A DNA stretch of 27,473 bases from CADEED01 sp964444835. GTDB taxonomy: Bacteria; Pseudomonadota; Gammaproteobacteria; Steroidobacterales; Steroidobacteraceae. Positions 23,577-27,473 of the stretch are shown here, piece after piece. How positions within the stretch are numbered: the stretch's first letter is position 1; each line of letters begins with the position of its first letter. The notes beneath the pieces are model-generated. The model worked only from the letters and a program-made list of their open reading frames with translations. It did not search any database and had not been told where the DNA came from. The translations under genes and the position numbers were made by a program. Location of the stretch: positions 1-27,473 of the forward strand of contig CAYUIT010000049.1 of assembly GCA_964444835.1 (NCBI GenBank), written 5' to 3'.

Positions 23577-26500
23577 ATGTCCAACGAAGACGTCTACGAT
23601 TCCAGTAAAATCAAAGTCTTAAAGGGCCTGGACGCGGTGCGAAAGCGCCCCGGTATGTACATCGGCGACACCGATGACGGCACCGGCCTGCACCACATGG
23701 TTTTCGAGGTCGTCGACAACGCCATCGACGAGGCTCTGGCGGGCCATTGCGACCGCATCGTCGTCACCATCCATGCCGACGAATCCGTCACCGTCTCCGA
23801 CAACGGCCGCGGCATTCCCACCGACATCCACCCCGAAGAGGGGCGCTCTGCAGCCGAGGTCATCATGACCGTGCTGCATGCCGGCGGTAAGTTCGACGAC
23901 AGCTCCTACAAGGTCTCCGGCGGTCTGCACGGCGTCGGCGTGTCGGTCGTCAATGCGCTGTCCGACCACCTTTGGCTCACGATCCACCGCGACGGCAAGC
24001 TCCACAAGATGGAGTTTCGGCTTGGCGACCCCGTTTCGCCCCTGGCGGTGGTGGGCGAAACCACCGAACGCGGCACCACGGTTCGTTTCAAGCCAAGTCC
24101 AACTATTTTCACGAACATCACGTTCGTTTACGACATTTTAGCCAAGCGTTTGCGGGAGTTGTCGTTCCTGAACTCCGGCGTGCGCATTGAGCTGGTCGAT
24201 GAGCGCGAGAACAAGACAGATGTCTACCAACATGAGGGTGGATTGCAGGAGTTCGTGAAATATCTCAACCGAACTCGTACCGCCGTGCACCCCTCCGTGT
24301 TTTGGTTCCGCAAGCAGGAAGGGCTCATTGGGGTGGAAGTGTCACTCCAGTGGAACGATTCCTATACGGAATCCATGTTTTGTTACACGAACAATATTCC
24401 GCAGAAGGATGGCGGCACCCACCTGGCCGGATTCCGCGCGGCGCTCACGCGCACGCTGAACGACTACATCGAAAAAGAGATGGCGGCCAAAAAGGAGAAG
24501 GTGCCGACGACAGGCGACGACTCCCGCGAAGGCCTCACGGCCATCTTGTCGGTGAAGCTCCCGGATCCGAAGTTCTCCTCACAGACCAAAGACAAGCTTG
24601 TTAGCTCGGAAGTGAAGGGCGTCGTCGAAGCTGCGGTGGCTGAGAAGCTGAGCGAGTTTTTGCTCGAGCACCCGGTTGAAGCCAAAGCCATCGTCGCGAA
24701 AATCATTGAAGCCGCTCGCGCTCGCGAAGCGGCGCGCAAAGCACGCGAGATGACGCGCCGGAAAGGCGCGCTCGATATCGCTGGCCTACCCGGCAAGCTC
24801 GCCGATTGCCAAGAAAAAGATCCCGCACTGTCGGAGATCTTCATCGTCGAGGGCGATTCCGCCGGCGGCTCGGCCAAACAAGGTCGCGACCGTCGCACAC
24901 AAGCCATCCTGCCGTTGAAGGGCAAGATCCTGAACGTCGAGAAGGCGCGCTTCGACAAGATGCTCGCGTCGGCCGAAGTGGGCACGCTGATCACCGCGCT
25001 CGGCTGCGGCATTGGCCGCGACGATTTCGATATCGACAAGTTGCGGTATCACCGCGTCATCATCATGAGTGTCGACGGCGACGATCATGTGTTCGTGCGC
25101 GGTGCTAACAACCAGCCGCGCATGGTGCGCATCGGCCAATTCATCGACGATGCGCTGCGGGGTCATGAGAGCGGCGGCACCGTCGACAAGCTCACCGGCG
25201 CGCCACTCGGTGATGTCCTATGTTTCGGTGTCGACAATCGCGAGATCCGCTTTCGTCCCATCAAGAGTGTGATTCGTCATCCGCTCGAGGAGACGCTCTA
25301 TGAAGTACGCACTGCCTACGGTCGCAGTGTTCGAGTCACGTCGAGCCACAGCGTGTTCGTACACGAGAACGACGCCATCAAACTCAAGCGCGGCGATGAA
25401 TTGAAGGTAGGCGATCGGCTCGTCGCACCTCACAAGCTGCGCCTGCCCGCAACGGCCCCGGAGAAGATCGACCTGCTGCGCGAGTTGCATGCGGTGCCAC
25501 AAGCCGCCGCGCAGATTTGGGTGCGAGGCGTTGCCGTCGAAGATTGGTGCAAGGCCAGCGTCCGCGCCCAGTACGCCGACCCAGAGCAGCTGATCGAACG
25601 AGTCGCTATCGGCGGCAGTCGTCTCGAACGCGTGTGGGACACGCAGTATCGCGGCACCGGCGTGAACAAGGTTCGCACGCAAGTACGCTTGTCCGATCTA
25701 ACCCCCACCGATCTAGAATTTTTCGCCGACCGGACGGATCTCGAGCTAACACCGGAGCACTACGGGCATCTGGGCGTGAAGCGCCACTTGGAAGTCGGCG
25801 CAGATTTGATGACCGTCCTCGGCTTTTTCGTCGCCGAGGGATCTTGCTCCGATCGCAACGGAATTCGCTTTGCCGTCGGTAACGGTAACCAGCGTTTCGC
25901 GCCCGAGATCGCAGAACGCCTCCAGCGCCTATTTGGCATTGCGCCCGTTCACTACCAACAAGCGAATCGATGCGCAGAGCTCCGGCTTCTGAACCGCGTG
26001 GCGACGCTCGCTTGGCAACACGTATTCGGATTCGTTGCCACGGATTCCCTGACGAAGAAAATCCCGGACCTAGTCTTCGCCGTCACAGAGGAGATGCGAT
26101 TGCACTTCCTGCGCGGCTATTTGTTCGGCGATGGAACAGTGAGCAGCGGACGGGTTTCTTTCTCCACCAGCTCATACGATCTCGCCAGCGGCCTGATGTA
26201 CTTGCTGAGTTCGCTTGGCGTGGTCGCCTCCATGTCAGAACATGAGCCGGATGGCGTTGTGCGCGAGATCCGCGGGGAACCGTGCCAAACGAAGCACCGC
26301 TATTGGTCCATCACCGTTGTCGCGCCGGAAGACCTGGCCACTCTTGCCCCAGCGTGGCAAGACCACGCGGGCGGCGCAGCGTTGCGTGCCGAACTCGCAG
26401 CACCGCGCCAAGCCACTGCGCGCCCATTCCGACTGATCGATGGCGACTTGATGAGTTTGTCGATCCGCTCGATTACCCCAGTCGCGGCGTCGAACGGCAA

Positions 26501-27473
26501 CGTCTACGATTTCTCGGTTGAGGGCGACGAGAATTTTGTCGCGGGTATGGGCGGCTTGTGCTGTCACAACACCGACGCGGACGTTGACGGTTCGCACATC
26601 CGCACGCTGCTCCTCACATTCTTCTATCGCCAGATCCCGCTGCTCATCGAGCGCGGGCACATCTACATCGCGCAGCCACCGCTCTTCAAAGTGAAGCGTG
26701 GCAAGAGCGAGGTGTATGTGAAGGACGAGAACGAGCTCAACGCCATGCTGCTCTCGTCTGCACTCGATGGTGCGGCATTGCACGCGAGCCCCACCGCAGC
26801 CCCAATCGTCGGTAGCCAACTCGAAATGCTCGCGCGCCAATATATGGACGTGCAGGCCACGATTCGCCGCTGGTCGCGCCGCTACGGCGAGAAGCTGCTC
26901 GAGCAACTCGTGCATGCGCCGACGGTGGAGGCCTCGCGCTTCGATCAGCCGGAATGGCTCCGCGATTGGGCGAAGGCGCTCGAAGCGCGGCTCAATGCGC
27001 TCGATGACAATCAACGCAAGTACAACGTCGAGATTCGCGGCGCGAGCGAAGGCCACGGCATGCGGGTCGCAGTGCAGAAGACAGAGCACGGCACCGTCAC
27101 TGAAAAACTGCTGCCGCGCGAGTTCTTCGAATCAGCCGAGTACGGGCGCATTGCCGAGCTTGGCAAGACCCTGAATGGGTTGTTAGGCGAGGGTGCCCAT
27201 ATCGTGCGCGGCAACGAGCGCCAAGAGGTCAGCGCGTTTGCTGACGCGATGCATTGGCTATTGGATCAAGCGCGCAAAGGCCAGTCGATCCAGCGTTACA
27301 AAGGTCTCGGCGAGATGAACCCGGACCAGCTTTGGGAAACCACCATCAACCCGGCCACCCGCCGCTTGATGCAAGTGCGGATCGAGGATGCAGTGGCATC
27401 AGATGACATCTTCACCACGTTGATGGGCGATCAGGTCGAGCCACGCCGCGAGTTCATGGAGAAGAACGCACTC
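23577..27473 (+). CDS. gyrB: DNA gyrase subunit B precursor containing an intein (3' end cut by window)
   Basis: 1299 codons are visible without a stop; removing the 501-residue intein leaves 798 residues, close to the 804 of E. coli GyrB, and the sequence ends at the expected MGDQVEPRREFMEKNAL, so only a few codons are missing. GyrB is the ATPase half of gyrase, which introduces negative supercoils. GHKL ATPase features: Glu44 and Asn48 in FEVVDNAIDEAL, DNGRGIP at 75-81, and GGLHGVGVS. TOPRIM features: Glu425 in VEGDSAGGSAKQG, then LRYHRVIIM, the intein, and TDADVDGSHIRT with the catalytic aspartates. The C-terminal half keeps the extra domain of Gram-negative GyrB. Splicing is needed to make an intact active site. 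Confidence 0.98.
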   Translation, partial: MSNEDVYDSSKIKVLKGLDAVRKRPGMYIGDTDDGTGLHHMVFEVVDNAIDEALAGHCDRIVVTIHADESVTVSDNGRGIPTDIHPEEGRSAAEVIMTVLHAGGKFDDSSYKVSGGLHGVGVSVVNALSDHLWLTIHRDGKLHKMEFRLGDPVSPLAVVGETTERGTTVRFKPSPTIFTNITFVYDILAKRLRELSFLNSGVRIELVDERENKTDVYQHEGGLQEFVKYLNRTRTAVHPSVFWFRKQEGLIGVEVSLQWNDSYTESMFCYTNNIPQKDGGTHLAGFRAALTRTLNDYIEKEMAAKKEKVPTTGDDSREGLTAILSVKLPDPKFSSQTKDKLVSSEVKGVVEAAVAEKLSEFLLEHPVEAKAIVAKIIEAARAREAARKAREMTRRKGALDIAGLPGKLADCQEKDPALSEIFIVEGDSAGGSAKQGRDRRTQAILPLKGKILNVEKARFDKMLASAEVGTLITALGCGIGRDDFDIDKLRYHRVIIMSVDGDDHVFVRGANNQPRMVRIGQFIDDALRGHESGGTVDKLTGAPLGDVLCFGVDNREIRFRPIKSVIRHPLEETLYEVRTAYGRSVRVTSSHSVFVHENDAIKLKRGDELKVGDRLVAPHKLRLPATAPEKIDLLRELHAVPQAAAQIWVRGVAVEDWCKASVRAQYADPEQLIERVAIGGSRLERVWDTQYRGTGVNKVRTQVRLSDLTPTDLEFFADRTDLELTPEHYGHLGVKRHLEVGADLMTVLGFFVAEGSCSDRNGIRFAVGNGNQRFAPEIAERLQRLFGIAPVHYQQANRCAELRLLNRVATLAWQHVFGFVATDSLTKKIPDLVFAVTEEMRLHFLRGYLFGDGTVSSGRVSFSTSSYDLASGLMYLLSSLGVVASMSEHEPDGVVREIRGEPCQTKHRYWSITVVAPEDLATLAPAWQDHAGGAALRAELAAPRQATARPFRLIDGDLMSLSIRSITPVAASNGNVYDFSVEGDENFVAGMGGLCCHNTDADVDGSHIRTLLLTFFYRQIPLLIERGHIYIAQPPLFKVKRGKSEVYVKDENELNAMLLSSALDGAALHASPTAAPIVGSQLEMLARQYMDVQATIRRWSRRYGEKLLEQLVHAPTVEASRFDQPEWLRDWAKALEARLNALDDNQRKYNVEIRGASEGHGMRVAVQKTEHGTVTEKLLPREFFESAEYGRIAELGKTLNGLLGEGAHIVRGNERQEVSAFADAMHWLLDQARKGQSIQRYKGLGEMNPDQLWETTINPATRRLMQVRIEDAVASDDIFTTLMGDQVEPRREFMEKNAL
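25068..26570 (+). mobile_element. GyrB intein with LAGLIDADG (DOD) homing endonuclease
   Basis: A 501-residue in-frame insertion between Met497 and the Thr of TDADVDG. Splicing motifs: block A begins Ser1 (SVDGDDHVFVR); block B has TSSH with Thr91 and His94; block F is VYDFSVEGDENFVAG near 479-493; block G ends LCCHN with His500 and Asn501; the +1 residue is Thr. Inside it, two DOD motifs are visible, LGFFVAEGS (acidic Glu257) and RGYLFGDGT (Asp355), with KKIP at 330-333 between them, so the endonuclease may be active. No frameshift or stop interrupts it. Base composition looks like the host, which argues against very recent arrival, though this was judged only by eye. Confidence 0.96.

Overview
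This is a chromosomal replication-origin neighbourhood of a high-GC (about 60% by eye) gammaproteobacterium. The evidence is the minus-strand run rpmH-rnpA-yidD-yidC-mnmE facing the plus-strand run dnaA-dnaN-recF-gyrB, together with the E. coli-like GyrB length (about 798 residues after removing an intein) and gammaproteobacterial-style DnaA, RecF and YidC. The genus cannot be named from the sequence alone; a Nevskiales/Steroidobacter/Xanthomonadales-like lineage is a guess.

Layout, left to right. Positions 1-2.55 kb (minus): the N-terminal part of an OppA-like peptide-binding lipoprotein, then a secreted choice-of-anchor I beta-propeller protein. 2.65-4.55 kb (minus): mnmG. 4.7-11.06 kb (plus): a tightly coupled five-gene run of an exported alpha/beta hydrolase of the tripeptidyl-aminopeptidase type, a NatA-like ABC ATPase, a NatB-like permease, an exported SxxK serine hydrolase and an amidohydrolase lipoprotein. 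11.05-15.3 kb: two CPBP intramembrane proteases, each divergent from a regulator (Lrp/AsnC type and AraC type), with a tandem NTF2-like protein between. 15.36-19.64 kb (minus): a small HExxH protein coupled to mnmE, then (in reverse transcription order) mnmE, yidC, yidD, rnpA, rpmH. 19.8-27.47 kb (plus): dnaA, a dnaA-dnaN intergenic origin candidate with DnaA boxes and a trinucleotide unwinding-type element, dnaN, recF and gyrB. The last gene runs off the window a few codons before its expected end.

The most striking items are these. (1) A 501-residue intein with a LAGLIDADG endonuclease domain is inserted in GyrB exactly before the TOPRIM TDADVDG metal-binding motif. (2) Two parS-like 16-mers lie inside recF, the second overlapping the presumed -35 region of gyrB. 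(3) The rnpA frame has no ATG/GTG/TTG that could give a full-length protein, so a CTG start is the best candidate. (4) The 7-mer TTGTTAG (or its complement) occurs at least 24 times, many times more often than base composition predicts, in several reading frames and on both strands. (5) About 11 kb of accessory genes separates mnmE from mnmG, and rsmG-parA-parB does not follow mnmG as it commonly does.

Functionally, the right two thirds is core replication, ribosome/RNase P, membrane-insertion and tRNA U34-modification machinery. The left and middle parts look like envelope and secreted peptide or small-molecule hydrolysis plus export. No gap between genes exceeds about 220 bases. No rRNA, tRNA, CRISPR array or insertion sequence was seen.
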